Origin: an uncultured Oscillospiraceae bacterium
GTDB taxonomy: Bacteria > Bacillota > Clostridia > Oscillospirales > Ruminococcaceae
Direction of reading: 5' to 3'
DNA length: 64,000 bases
NCBI GenBank assembly: GCA_934539585.1
Contig: CAKTCT010000011.1
Span: forward strand, 11,365 to 75,364
Shown: positions 26,078 through 34,061 of the stretch, in pieces
Position numbering within the stretch: the stretch's first letter is position 1
Layout: each line of letters opens with the position of its first letter
Made by a program: the position numbers and the translations under genes
The notes under the pieces: model-generated
What the model saw: the letters and a program-made list of their open reading frames with translations, nothing else
What the model was told of the DNA's origin: nothing
The model's database searches: none

Positions 26078-26318
26078 AAAATTACCATCCGAAACCAATT
26101 GCGAAATCCGTAGACGACCGAACCTTCCTCATTGCCTCGGACTGCGGCAAAATCACGGTCACAGCTCCACCCCGGTGACCTCCCCGAAACCGCTGCCCCC
26201 TGACTGGAACGGCGGCCTGACCGAGGACTCCGCCGACTGACCCCAGCAGCCCCAATACTTTCCCCTTTGCAGTGAGACCGCTCCAGCCCCACTGCGGGGG
26301 GATTTTTTGCGTTTTCGG
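26078..26318 (+). pseudogene. Decayed yitT 3'-end repeat, copy 2
   Basis: About 390 bp downstream of copy 1, roughly 80% identical by eye from AATTACC...TCCGTAGACGACCG through GCCTCGGACTGCGGC and GACCTCCCCGAAACCG to the stop and terminator. The reading frame is broken after about 20 codons, so it encodes nothing. It ends in its own T-rich terminator. Confidence 0.82.
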
Positions 26319-26410
26319 GGATTTAAGTACCAAAACTCGTAAAGGACAGCCCTTGCCCTTTAAAACCGAAGTCCGCCAGGTTCCACGATTTCCGCTCCTG
26401 ACAGCCCCTT

Positions 26411-26480
26411 TAGAAATCACCGCCCCGAATTGAAACAGCGGCCTGACCGAGGACCCCGCCGACTGCCCCCAGGCACCCCT
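26411..26480 (+). pseudogene. Decayed yitT 3'-end repeat, copy 3
   Basis: A short remnant centred on CGGCCTGACCGAGGACCCCG followed by CCGACTGCCCCCAG. It aligns with the last codons, stop region and post-stop CCCCAG of copies 1 and 2, with the stop altered. A separate ACCGAAGTCCGC segment between copies 2 and 3 also matches the spacer after copy 1. Confidence 0.7.
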
Positions 26481-26796
26481 AAGCGCACCTCTCTACCCAA
26501 ATCGGACCAATAAGCGTACCATTTGGGAATCAATGGAGTATTCCGAGAGTGTACTCATGGAAACCTCAATCGTATACCGGGAACGCAGCAGTTGAACCCG
26601 CCCAACGAGATGAGTGGAGCCTGCTTGAAACATTCCGTTTGAAAGCCGTAAAAAAATCAACGAAGTGTTCCGGAAAGTTGCTCTTTGAAATCCGTGACGG
26701 AATAATGGGATATCCCGAAACGGGCCATTTCGAAATCGTTTTGGAACAGTGAACTGCCAAGCGGTGATTCTATTCGTACTGCGGAAAAATTCACAG

Positions 26797-26990
26797 CCGC
26801 AACTTTCACCCGGCGACCGCCGTCCCAGACCAAAACGGCAGCCTGACCAGGGACACCTCTGATTGACCCCCAACCAACCCACAGCGCACCCTATCCGCAC
26901 CCAAACTGCACCCAAAATCGGCCCGATTCGGCCCGCTTTCGGGAGGGATTTTTCCGCTTTTTCGGGGAATTTGGAAAAAACGCCGGAATC
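26797..26990 (+). pseudogene. Decayed yitT 3'-end repeat, copy 4
   Basis: The stretch AAAACGGCAGCCTGACCAGG, then GACACCTCTGATTGACCCC, matches the end of the gene. The following GGGAGGGATTTTTCCGC and TTTTTCGGGGAATTT resemble the terminator part of copies 1 and 2. It is the most diverged copy. Between copies 3 and 4 (26481-26796) is a less GC-rich stretch with a weak 67-codon frame and a 7-bp inverted repeat (26496-26527), with no recognised gene. Confidence 0.6.
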
Positions 26991-26992
26991 TA

Positions 26993-27021
26993 TTGAAAAA
27001 TGCCGGGAATTGTACTATAAT
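26993..27021 (+). promoter_or_regulatory. Promoter of tsaE-tsaB-rpiB-upp
   Basis: TTGAAA (26993-26998), 17 bp, perfect TATAAT (27016-27021), about 50 bp before tsaE. Confidence 0.87.
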
Positions 27022-27072
27022 AGAAAAAGCGCAGACATCGCGCGGATTTCTTGGAAAGGAAATCATTGGAAC

Positions 27073-27498
27073 ATGATTTCATTGGATTCCCACTCGCCTG
27101 CCGAGACGGAGGCCTTTGCGGCGGACCTGGCCCACCGGCTGAAAAGCGGGGACGTCCTGGCCTTTCGCGGCGGGCTCGGCGCGGGGAAGACGGCCTTTGT
27201 CCGGGGCCTGGCCCGGGGCCTTGGCTGGGAAGGGGAGGTCTCCAGCCCCACTTTTGCTCTGGTCCATGAGTACGCCGCAACGCCGCCCCTTTATCATTTC
27301 GATATGTATCGGATTCATACTTTTGATGACTTGTATTCCACCGGCTTCTTTGATTATCTGGATGCCGGTGGGATTCTTGCGGTCGAATGGAGCGAGAATA
27401 TCGCCGACGCTCTGCCGCCGGAGACCATTACCGTGACCATCGAACCCACCGGCGACGAGTCCCGGAAAATCACAGTGGAAGGAGACGGCCGCTTTTGA
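27073..27498 (+). CDS. tsaE: tRNA t6A biosynthesis ATPase TsaE
   Basis: 141 residues. A P-loop ATPase that works with TsaB/TsaD in forming N6-threonylcarbamoyladenosine at tRNA position 37. Walker A is GGLGAGKT, followed by SSPTFALVHEY and LYHFDMYRI, which are characteristic. The ATG at 27073 is used although the frame is open further upstream. Its stop overlaps the tsaB start codon. Confidence 0.95.
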   Translation: MISLDSHSPAETEAFAADLAHRLKSGDVLAFRGGLGAGKTAFVRGLARGLGWEGEVSSPTFALVHEYAATPPLYHFDMYRIHTFDDLYSTGFFDYLDAGGILAVEWSENIADALPPETITVTIEPTGDESRKITVEGDGRF

Positions 27499-28238
27499 AA
27501 ATTCTTTGCCTGGACACCTCTGCCAAAACCGCCGCCGCCGCCATTGTGGAGGGGGACCGCATCCTGGCGGAAAGCTGCGTCAACGTGGGGCTGACCCACT
27601 CCCAGACGGTGATGCCCATGCTGGACGGGATGCTTTCCTCCGCGCGGATGGCCCTGGGGGACATGGACCTGTTCGCCGTCAGCTACGGTCCCGGTTCCTT
27701 TACCGGCATCCGCATCGGCATCGGCGCGGTAAAGGGCATGGCACAGGGGCTGGGGCGGCCTTGCTTCGGCGTGTCCACCCTGGAGGCGCTGGCCTACAAT
27801 TTCCACGGCCTGGAGGGCTTTGTCTGCCCGGTCATGGACGCCCGCTGCCGCCAGGTCTATACGGCGCTTTTCTGCGGCAGGGAGGGAAATTTGCTTCGGG
27901 AATGGCCGGATCAGGCGATTTCCATCGATGAATTGGGGGAAAAGCTCGCAGAGCTTCCGGCTCCGGCGGTTCTGGTCGGGGACGGCGCGGAGCTTTGCTT
28001 CGGTCTGCTCCGGGAAAAGGTCCCGGGGCTCCGGCTGGCACCGCCGCAGCTGCGGATTCAACGGGGGTCCAGCGTGGGATTTGCCGCCCAGGCGGCCCTG
28101 GAGACTTCTCCACCCCTGACGCCGGCCCAGCTGATGCCGGTCTATCTCCGTCTGCCCCAGGCGGAACGGGAACTTCGGAAAAAAGAGGGGGCTTCCCCCA
28201 TTGGAAAGGATGATGCAAATGCTGGCACTGGCAAGTGA
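27495..28238 (+). CDS. tsaB: tRNA t6A biosynthesis protein TsaB
   Basis: About 247 residues of the ASKHA fold: ILCLDTSAKTAAAAIVEGD near the N-terminus and SYGPGSFTGIRIGIGAVKGMA, the TsaB signature. TsaB is the non-catalytic partner of TsaD. A TTG start at 27495 overlaps the tsaE stop (TTGA) and follows GGAAGGAG, which decides it; an upstream ATG lies out of the conserved region inside tsaE. Usually a GNAT gene (rimI) and tsaD follow, but neither is here. Confidence 0.93.
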   Translation: MKILCLDTSAKTAAAAIVEGDRILAESCVNVGLTHSQTVMPMLDGMLSSARMALGDMDLFAVSYGPGSFTGIRIGIGAVKGMAQGLGRPCFGVSTLEALAYNFHGLEGFVCPVMDARCRQVYTALFCGREGNLLREWPDQAISIDELGEKLAELPAPAVLVGDGAELCFGLLREKVPGLRLAPPQLRIQRGSSVGFAAQAALETSPPLTPAQLMPVYLRLPQAERELRKKEGASPIGKDDANAGTGK

Positions 28239-28653
28239 CCACGGCGGCTTCAAGCTGAAAAACGAGGTGAAAAAGTATCTGGACGAGAAGGGGATTCCCT
28301 ACAAGGATTTCGGCTGCCACACCGCCGAGTCCTGCGACTATCCGGATATGGCCAAGCTGGCCTGCGACGCGGTGGCCGCGGGGGAGTGCGACAAGGCGCT
28401 GCTGTTCTGCGGCACCGGCATCGGAATCTCCATGGCCGCCAATAAGATCAAGGGCATCCGGGCGGCGGCCTGCTCGGACTATTTCTCCGCAAAATACACC
28501 CGGGCCCACAACGATGCCAACGCCCTCTGCCTGGGAGGCCGGGTGGTCGGCCCTGGGCTGGCAATCGAGCTGGTGGACGTTTTCCTCAACACGCCCTTTG
28601 AAGGCGGCCGCCATCAAAAACGGATCGATAAGGTCATGGCCTTAGAAAAATAA
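28219..28653 (+). CDS. rpiB: Ribose-5-phosphate isomerase B
   Basis: 144 residues of the RpiB/LacAB family. It interconverts ribose-5-phosphate and ribulose-5-phosphate. Motifs: ASDHGGFKLKNEV, FCGTGIGISMAANKIKGIRAA with the catalytic Cys, and HNDANALCLGGR. The ATG at 28219 has GGAAAGG upstream at good spacing; earlier ATGs are too close to it. It overlaps tsaB by 20 bp. Confidence 0.94.
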   Translation: MLALASDHGGFKLKNEVKKYLDEKGIPYKDFGCHTAESCDYPDMAKLACDAVAAGECDKALLFCGTGIGISMAANKIKGIRAAACSDYFSAKYTRAHNDANALCLGGRVVGPGLAIELVDVFLNTPFEGGRHQKRIDKVMALEK

Positions 28654-28684
28654 ACACGCGAGAAAAGGATTAGGAGGACGTATT

Positions 28685-29314
28685 ATGAGCAAACCTGTTA
28701 TTTTGGACCATCCGCTGATTCAGCACAAGATTTCTCTGCTCCGGGACAAGAACACCGGCAGCAAGGACTTCCGGGAGCTGGTGGCGGAAATCGCGACCCT
28801 GATGTGCTATGAAGCTACCCGGGACCTTCCTCTGAAGGAAGTCGAGATTGAGACCCCCGTCGCCATCGCCAAGACCAAGGTCATCAGCGGCCGCAAGCTG
28901 GCCTTCGTTCCCATCCTCCGCGCCGGTCTGGGCATGGTGGAGGGGATGCTCTCCCTGGTTCCCGCCGCGAAAGTGGGCCACATCGGCCTTTACCGGGACC
29001 CCGAGACCTTCGTGCCCCACGAGTACTACTGCAAGCTCCCCCCGGATATCAGCAAGCGGGAAGTCATCGTTTTGGACCCCATGCTGGCCACCGGCGGCAG
29101 CGCCATTGACGCCATCAAGCTCCTGAAGGACAAGGGCGTCGTCAACATCAAGTTCCTCTGCATCATCGCCGCCCCCGAGGGCCTGAAAGCCCTCTGCGAG
29201 GCCCATCCCGACGTGCAGATCTACGCCGCCAGCCTGGACGAGAAGCTCAACGAGCATAAGTACATTGTCCCCGGCCTGGGCGACGCCGGCGACCGGATTT
29301 TCGGCACCAAATAA
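28685..29314 (+). CDS. upp: Uracil phosphoribosyltransferase
   Basis: 209 residues. It makes UMP from uracil and PRPP (pyrimidine salvage). The PRPP-binding loop VIVLDPMLATGGSAIDAI is clear, as is the C-terminal YIVPGLGDAGDRIFGTK. AGGAGG precedes the ATG. A strong terminator follows. Confidence 0.97.
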   Translation: MSKPVILDHPLIQHKISLLRDKNTGSKDFRELVAEIATLMCYEATRDLPLKEVEIETPVAIAKTKVISGRKLAFVPILRAGLGMVEGMLSLVPAAKVGHIGLYRDPETFVPHEYYCKLPPDISKREVIVLDPMLATGGSAIDAIKLLKDKGVVNIKFLCIIAAPEGLKALCEAHPDVQIYAASLDEKLNEHKYIVPGLGDAGDRIFGTK

Positions 29315-29340
29315 CTCCTTTTCTCCAGCGCATCCAAAAG

Positions 29341-29382
29341 AAACGGTCTTGCTTCGAATTTTTACGGAGCAAGACCGTTTTT
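29341..29382 (+). terminator. Rho-independent terminator after upp
   Basis: A 13-bp perfect stem (29341-29353 with 29368-29380) leads into TTTTT. Confidence 0.92.
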
Positions 29383-29409
29383 CGACGGTTTTTTGTGAGA
29401 TTCTGACGC

Positions 29410-29438
29410 TTGCATGAAGCGGAAAAAGGGAATATAAT
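29410..29438 (+). promoter_or_regulatory. Promoter of the MATE gene
   Basis: TTGCAT (29410-29415), 17 bp, perfect TATAAT (29433-29438). Confidence 0.83.
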
Positions 29439-29483
29439 AGCCTGTGGAACTCTATATGACAGAAAGGGAGAGGAACCGACTCC

Positions 29484-30866
29484 ATGGGAAAAGCGAATCG
29501 TCTGGGCGAGGACCCGGTACGCCGGTTGGTGTGGAAGCTGGCACTTCCGTCCATGCTGGCCCAGTTCATTAACGTGCTTTACGGCATTGTGGACCGTATT
29601 TACATCGGCAATGTCCCCGAGGTAGGCGGCCTGGCCCTGGCGGGTGCCGGGGTCTGCGGCCCGGTGGTGACGCTGATTTCTTCCTTTGCCTGCTGGGTGG
29701 GCCTGGGCGGCGCGCCGCTGATGGCCATCCGGATGGGGGAGGGGAACCAGAAGGGCGCAGAGAAGATTCTGGCCAACTGCGCGGTGCTGCTTCTTGGCAT
29801 GGCTGCTGTGCTGACCGGGGTCTTTTTCGCCTTGCGGAGGCCCTTGCTCCTGACCTTCGGGGCCAGCACCGCCACCTTGCCCTACGCTGAAAGCTACCTG
29901 ACCATCATCGTCTGCGGGACGGTGTTTTCGGTGCTGGCGGCGGGGCTGAACCAGTTCATCATCTGCCAGGGATTCTCCACCTTGGGCATGGCCACGGTGG
30001 TCATCGGCGCGGTGATGAACATCATCCTGGACCCGATTTTCATCTTCGCGCTGGACATGGGCGTGGCGGGAGCCGCGGCGGCCACCGTCCTTTCCCAGGC
30101 GGCGTCCTGCGCCTTTGTGACGGCGGTGCTGCTGTCCAAAAAGGTGCCGGTGCGGATCACCTTCCAGGGGTATTCGGCAAAAATCATGCGGCAGGTGCTG
30201 ACCTTCGGATTGTCGCCCTTCCTCATCATCGCCACAGACAGCCTGGTGATCATCGCCCTGAACAGCTCCCTCCAGCGGTACGGCGGGGCGGAGCAGGGGG
30301 ACATGCTTGTGACCTGCGCCACCATCGTCCAGAGCTACATGCAGCTGATCACCATGCCCATGGCCGGGATTACCGGCGGGACCCAGCCGATTCTGAGCTT
30401 CAACTACGGGGCCAAAAAGGTGGACCGCATCCGCCAGGGAGAAAAGCACATTCTGCTGATGTGCGTCGGCTTCGCGGTGATCATGTTCGCCCTTTCCCAG
30501 CTGGTTCCGGGGCAGTTCGTCACCATTTTCTCCAACGATGCCCGGTACATGGACCTGTCGGTCTGGGGAATCCGGGTCATGACGGCCTGCATCATCCCCA
30601 TGGCCTTCCAGTACACCTTTGTGGACGGAATGACGGCTTTGGGCGTGGCCAGGGTGGCGGTGTCCCTGTCCCTGTTCCGGAAGCTTCTGATGATTGCGCT
30701 GACCCTGGTGTTCCCGATTTTCCTGGGGGCGCAGGCGGCTTTTTACGCGGAGCCCACCGCCGACCTGGTCAGCGGAATCAGCTCCACCACCACCTTCCTG
30801 CTGGTGTTCAACCGGCTGATGAAGAAGCGGGAGGCCATGCCCGACGGCCAGGCCCTCTATTCCTGA
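29484..30866 (+). CDS. MATE-family efflux transporter
   Basis: 460 residues with about twelve transmembrane helices and the two-lobed MATE layout: LALPSMLAQFINVLYGIVDRIYIG in the first lobe and GITGGTQPILSFNYGAKKVDRIR in the second. Such pumps export cationic drugs or metabolites using Na+ or H+ gradients. The substrate cannot be read from sequence. It has its own promoter. Its 3' end overlaps the converging gene at 30857 by 10 bp. Confidence 0.92.
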   Translation: MGKANRLGEDPVRRLVWKLALPSMLAQFINVLYGIVDRIYIGNVPEVGGLALAGAGVCGPVVTLISSFACWVGLGGAPLMAIRMGEGNQKGAEKILANCAVLLLGMAAVLTGVFFALRRPLLLTFGASTATLPYAESYLTIIVCGTVFSVLAAGLNQFIICQGFSTLGMATVVIGAVMNIILDPIFIFALDMGVAGAAAATVLSQAASCAFVTAVLLSKKVPVRITFQGYSAKIMRQVLTFGLSPFLIIATDSLVIIALNSSLQRYGGAEQGDMLVTCATIVQSYMQLITMPMAGITGGTQPILSFNYGAKKVDRIRQGEKHILLMCVGFAVIMFALSQLVPGQFVTIFSNDARYMDLSVWGIRVMTACIIPMAFQYTFVDGMTALGVARVAVSLSLFRKLLMIALTLVFPIFLGAQAAFYAEPTADLVSGISSTTTFLLVFNRLMKKREAMPDGQALYS

Positions 30867-31225
30867 GTGTGGAGACGGTTGCCGTGCTCGTTTAGGAGGA
30901 TGGCTTCCACCTCCCGGCGGTACATGGGGTCGGCGTCCACGTCCATGAGGCAGTCCCGGCGGCGGTCGGGGCCGTCGTTTTCCTTGGGAGGGCCCAGCTC
31001 CAGGGCGAAAAAGGCGGAGTACGGGGCGCTGGCGACGTTGTTTGTGGTGGTGTCCATGGTCCCGGGGCCGTTCATGGCCGGGGGCGCGGCCACCGGTTCG
31101 ATTTCGGGGTCATCGGCGGAGCGGTAGCGGATGCGGATGGCGTTGATTCCGCCGCAGGTGTGCTTCAGGCGGCGGGCGCAGTTTTCGGCCTCGTCCATGG
31201 AGGCGAAGCTGGCGGTGATCTTCAT
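30857..31225 (-). CDS. Hypothetical protein, 122 residues
   Basis: I do not recognise this protein. The N-terminal 40 residues (MKITASFASMDEAENCARRL...GINAIRIRYR) look like a small beta-alpha-beta module. A Pro/Asn/Thr-rich middle (APPAMNGPGTMDTTTNNVA) and a polar C-terminus follow. AAAGGAG precedes the ATG, which supports real translation. It ends with TAG inside the MATE 3' end. No signal peptide or membrane segment. Confidence 0.7.
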   Translation of the reverse strand: MKITASFASMDEAENCARRLKHTCGGINAIRIRYRSADDPEIEPVAAPPAMNGPGTMDTTTNNVASAPYSAFFALELGPPKENDGPDRRRDCLMDVDADPMYRREVEAILLNEHGNRLHTQE

Positions 31226-31324
31226 GGGGATTCTCCTTTCGGGAAGAGCTGCTTCCGCGAAAAGTATGCCCCGGCTCCGGCGGGCTCATACCGTCGGGAA
31301 TAAACCGTAAAGAATGTGTGAATC

Positions 31325-31690
31325 CTGCCAGCGGAGATTTGCTTTTTCCGCTGGCAGGTGGTATAATAACCTCAAAGACTTTTTGCAGAGCAAAAGTCTT
31401 TGAGAACATTGTATCGTACCCGGTTTTGCCTGGGGCAAAACTGCGGCGGCTGCGCCGTCTTCCGAACCCTTCGGTTTCGGCGGCTGCGGTATAATAACCC
31501 CGAAGCCTTTTGCAGAGCAGAAGCGAAGCCCGCTTCGTGGCCTTCGGGAGCCTGGCGGCTCCGCTCGGGAACATTGTATCGCATCCGGTCCGCTGGCGCG
31601 GACGGTATCCTGACGGGTATGCGGCCGTGGAATCGCGGCCTCAAAATCTTGTGCAAAACAAAGGCGTGGGACGCCGCTGGAAGTTCTCTG
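31325..31690. repeat. Palindromic repeat island
   Basis: This intergenic block (within 31226-31846) has two copies of GGTATAATAACC (31360-31371, 31488-31499) and two of GAACATTGTATCG (31404-31416, 31569-31581). Each pair brackets a stem with TTTTGCAGAGCA in its loop region. Copy 1 is a 15-bp stem with one bulge (31371-31404). Other hairpins: CTGCCAGCGGA with its complement (31325-31357) and GTTTTGCC/GGCAAAAC (about 31423-31441). A third degenerate copy is at about 31629-31665. I see no supported gene in it. Confidence 0.8.
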
Positions 31691-31846
31691 CCAGCGCCTG
31701 AAAAACAAAAATCCGTCCACGAAAATGTGACGGATTTGTAAACTTTTGCATCGTTTCTGTCTCTATTATACCACAAAATCGGGAAAATTTCAAGTCTGTT
31801 CTTTTCTCCGGATTTCTGGTATGAAATATAGAGAGGAGATGATGCA

Positions 31847-32731
31847 ATGAATCATGCAGTCAACACCGCGCAGATGTCCGCTTTTCTCCGCGCCTGGCAC
31901 TGGGAGCGCCACGCCGTCCGGGTTTTTGAGGACCCGGCGGCCTTCACCCTATTCCGGCGGGAGGAGCTTTCCGGTATGGAGGCGGCCTTGCAGAAGGGCG
32001 CGGGCTTTTTCCTGCCGGACTTTTCCGGTCCGCCGGAGGACGCCGTGGAGGAGATCATGCGCCGCCGTCTGGCCCCGGCCCCTCTGGCCCGGGCCGCTTT
32101 TGGGGAGCAGGCCCTGAAAACCGCCGCCCTCCTGGGGGCGGAGCAGTACCTGATCCTGGCCGCGGGATACGACACCTTCCCGTATCGTCAGCCCCTTTGG
32201 GCGAAAACGCTTACGATCTTCGAGCTGGACCGCCCGGAGGTCTTGGCCGACCAGCGGCGCCGCTTGGAGGAAGCAGGCTTTTCCATGCCCCAAAACCTCC
32301 GGTACGCCCCCGGCGACCTTCGGGACCCAAAGTGGCCCCAGGCGTTGGGACCGGATTTTGACCCGGGGAAGACCACCTTCGTCAGCTTTATGGGGCTCAG
32401 CCACTACCTTTCCCGGGAGGACCTGGGCGCGCTGCTGGGGACCCTGAACGGCCTGCTGCCCCAGGGGAGCAGCCTGGTCTTCGACTATCCCTCCCCGGAC
32501 CAGCCGGAGTTTCTCCGGAGCCTGGCCAGCGGGGCGGGGGAGCCCATGGACGCCCGGTACTCCTATCGGGAGATGGAGCGGCTTTTGTCGGACCGGGGCT
32601 TCCGCATCTACGAGCACCTGGATGCCGGGGAGCTGGCGGACCGGTATTTTGCCCTGTATGACCGGGCCAATCCCCAGAAGCCCATGGAGGCTCCGGCGGG
32701 GACCTGCTGCTACCTGGCTGTGAAAAAATAA
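31847..32731 (+). CDS. Class I SAM-dependent methyltransferase, leucine carboxyl methyltransferase-like
   Basis: 294 residues. It resembles the LCMT/PPM-type bacterial methyltransferases: LLGAEQYLILAAGYDTFPYR is the SAM-binding motif I, FELDRPEVLADQRRRL is motif II, and TTFVSFMGLSHYLSREDL follows. In bacteria this family is often linked to O-methylation of polyketides or small acids, but the substrate here is unknown. GAGAGGAG precedes the ATG. DUF951 follows at 14 bp, so the two may form an operon. Confidence 0.85.
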   Translation: MNHAVNTAQMSAFLRAWHWERHAVRVFEDPAAFTLFRREELSGMEAALQKGAGFFLPDFSGPPEDAVEEIMRRRLAPAPLARAAFGEQALKTAALLGAEQYLILAAGYDTFPYRQPLWAKTLTIFELDRPEVLADQRRRLEEAGFSMPQNLRYAPGDLRDPKWPQALGPDFDPGKTTFVSFMGLSHYLSREDLGALLGTLNGLLPQGSSLVFDYPSPDQPEFLRSLASGAGEPMDARYSYREMERLLSDRGFRIYEHLDAGELADRYFALYDRANPQKPMEAPAGTCCYLAVKK

Positions 32732-32745
32732 AGGAGGAATGGACC

Positions 32746-32934
32746 GTGGACATCGCCGTAGGAGACGTTCTGGTCATGAAAAAGAACCATCCTTGCGGGG
32801 ATAACCGCTTTCTTGTGCTGCGGATCGGCGCGGATTTCAAGCTCCGGTGCCAGGGCTGCGGCCGGGAAATGATGCTCCCCCGGTCCAAGGCTGAAAAAAG
32901 AGTCAAGCGGGTGGAGTCCAAGGGCGAGGATTAG
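32746..32934 (+). CDS. DUF951-family small protein
   Basis: 62 residues. MDIAVGDVLVMKKNHPCGDNRFLVLRIGADFKLRCQGCGREMMLPRSK matches the DUF951 family of Bacillota, with Cys residues that may bind metal (HPCG, CQGCG). Function unknown. The start is GTG with AAGGAGG upstream. It ends with TAG, just before prfA. Confidence 0.88.
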   Translation: MDIAVGDVLVMKKNHPCGDNRFLVLRIGADFKLRCQGCGREMMLPRSKAEKRVKRVESKGED

Positions 32935-32980
32935 CGAAGCCTTCTGAACGTACAAAAATCAGAAGGAAAGGAACCACCTT

Positions 32981-34057
32981 ATGTTTGAAAAATTGCAGCT
33001 CATCGAGGAGCGTTACGAAGAAATCAACCGGCGGCTCATGGACCCCAACGTGGTCTCCGATCAGAACGCCTACCGGGACCTGATGAAGGAATACAAGAAC
33101 CTGACCCCCATTGTGGAAAAGTTCCGGGCCTACAAAAAGGCCGCCGAGGACCTGGAGGAGGCCAGATCCCTCCTGGACGGCGGCGGTCTGGACCACGATT
33201 TCAAGGAGCTTCTGGAGGAGGAATACGCTTCCGCCAAAGCCTCCATGGAGACCTTGGCCGAGGAGATCAAAATCCTCCTGCTCCCCCGGGACCCCAATGA
33301 CGACAAAAACGTCATCCTGGAGATCCGCGGCGGGGCAGGCGGCGAGGAAGCGGCCCTGTTCGTCAACAGTCTCTACCGGATGTACACCATGTACGCCGAG
33401 GCCCGGGGCTGGAAGACCGAGGTTGTCTACGCCAATCCCACGGAGCTGGGGGGGTATAAGGAAATTTCCTTCTCCATCAGCGGCGACGGGGCCTACTCCC
33501 GGCTGAAATACGAAAGCGGGGTCCACCGGGTCCAGCGGGTGCCGGAGACGGAGACCCAGGGACGCATCCACACCTCCACGGTGACGGTGGCGGTCCTCCC
33601 TGAGGCCGAGGAAGTGGAGTTTGAGATCAATCCCACCGACCTTCAGATCGACACCTTCCGTTCCAGCGGGGCCGGCGGCCAGCACATCAACAAGACCGAA
33701 TCCGCCATCCGCATCACCCACATCCCCACCGGCGTGGTGGTGGAGTGCCAGGACGAGCGGAGCCAGATCAAGAACAAGGAAAAGGCCATGAAGGTCCTCC
33801 GTTCCCGGCTCTACGACGCCAAGGTCCGGGAGCAGAACGCCGCCATTGCGGCGGAACGGAAAAGCCAGGTGGGCACCGGCGACCGCTCCGAGCGGATCCG
33901 GACCTACAACTACCCCCAGGGCCGGGTCACGGACCACCGCATCGGCCTGTCCCTGTACAGCCTGGACGCCTTCCTCAACGGCGATCTGGACGAGATGATC
34001 GACGCCCTGATCACGGCGCGGCAGGCGGAGCTTCTGGCGGCGCAAGGCGAGGAATAA
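32981..34057 (+). CDS. prfA: Peptide chain release factor 1
   Basis: 358 residues. RF1 releases peptides at UAG and UAA. The GGQ motif is in SSGAGGQHINKTESA. The codon-recognition PxT tripeptide is PET (RVPETETQGRIHTST). The N-terminal helical domain and the length are normal. No lesion is visible, which matters for the amber codons at 55-63 kb. Shine-Dalgarno GAAAGGAA precedes the ATG. Confidence 0.97.
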   Translation: MFEKLQLIEERYEEINRRLMDPNVVSDQNAYRDLMKEYKNLTPIVEKFRAYKKAAEDLEEARSLLDGGGLDHDFKELLEEEYASAKASMETLAEEIKILLLPRDPNDDKNVILEIRGGAGGEEAALFVNSLYRMYTMYAEARGWKTEVVYANPTELGGYKEISFSISGDGAYSRLKYESGVHRVQRVPETETQGRIHTSTVTVAVLPEAEEVEFEINPTDLQIDTFRSSGAGGQHINKTESAIRITHIPTGVVVECQDERSQIKNKEKAMKVLRSRLYDAKVREQNAAIAAERKSQVGTGDRSERIRTYNYPQGRVTDHRIGLSLYSLDAFLNGDLDEMIDALITARQAELLAAQGEE

Positions 34058-34061
34058 CGAC

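Noticed and set aside
26549..26752. A 67-codon open frame in the decayed repeat region
   Set aside because: No ribosome-binding site, no recognisable family, and it lies in non-coding repeat debris.
31325..31690. CRISPR array
   Set aside because: The repeats are few, unevenly spaced and form imperfect hairpins, and there are no cas genes in the window.
31286..31776. Several 100- to 150-codon frames on both strands of the palindromic island
   Set aside because: They pass through hairpins and repeats and have no consistent start sites. The repeat structure explains the open frames better.
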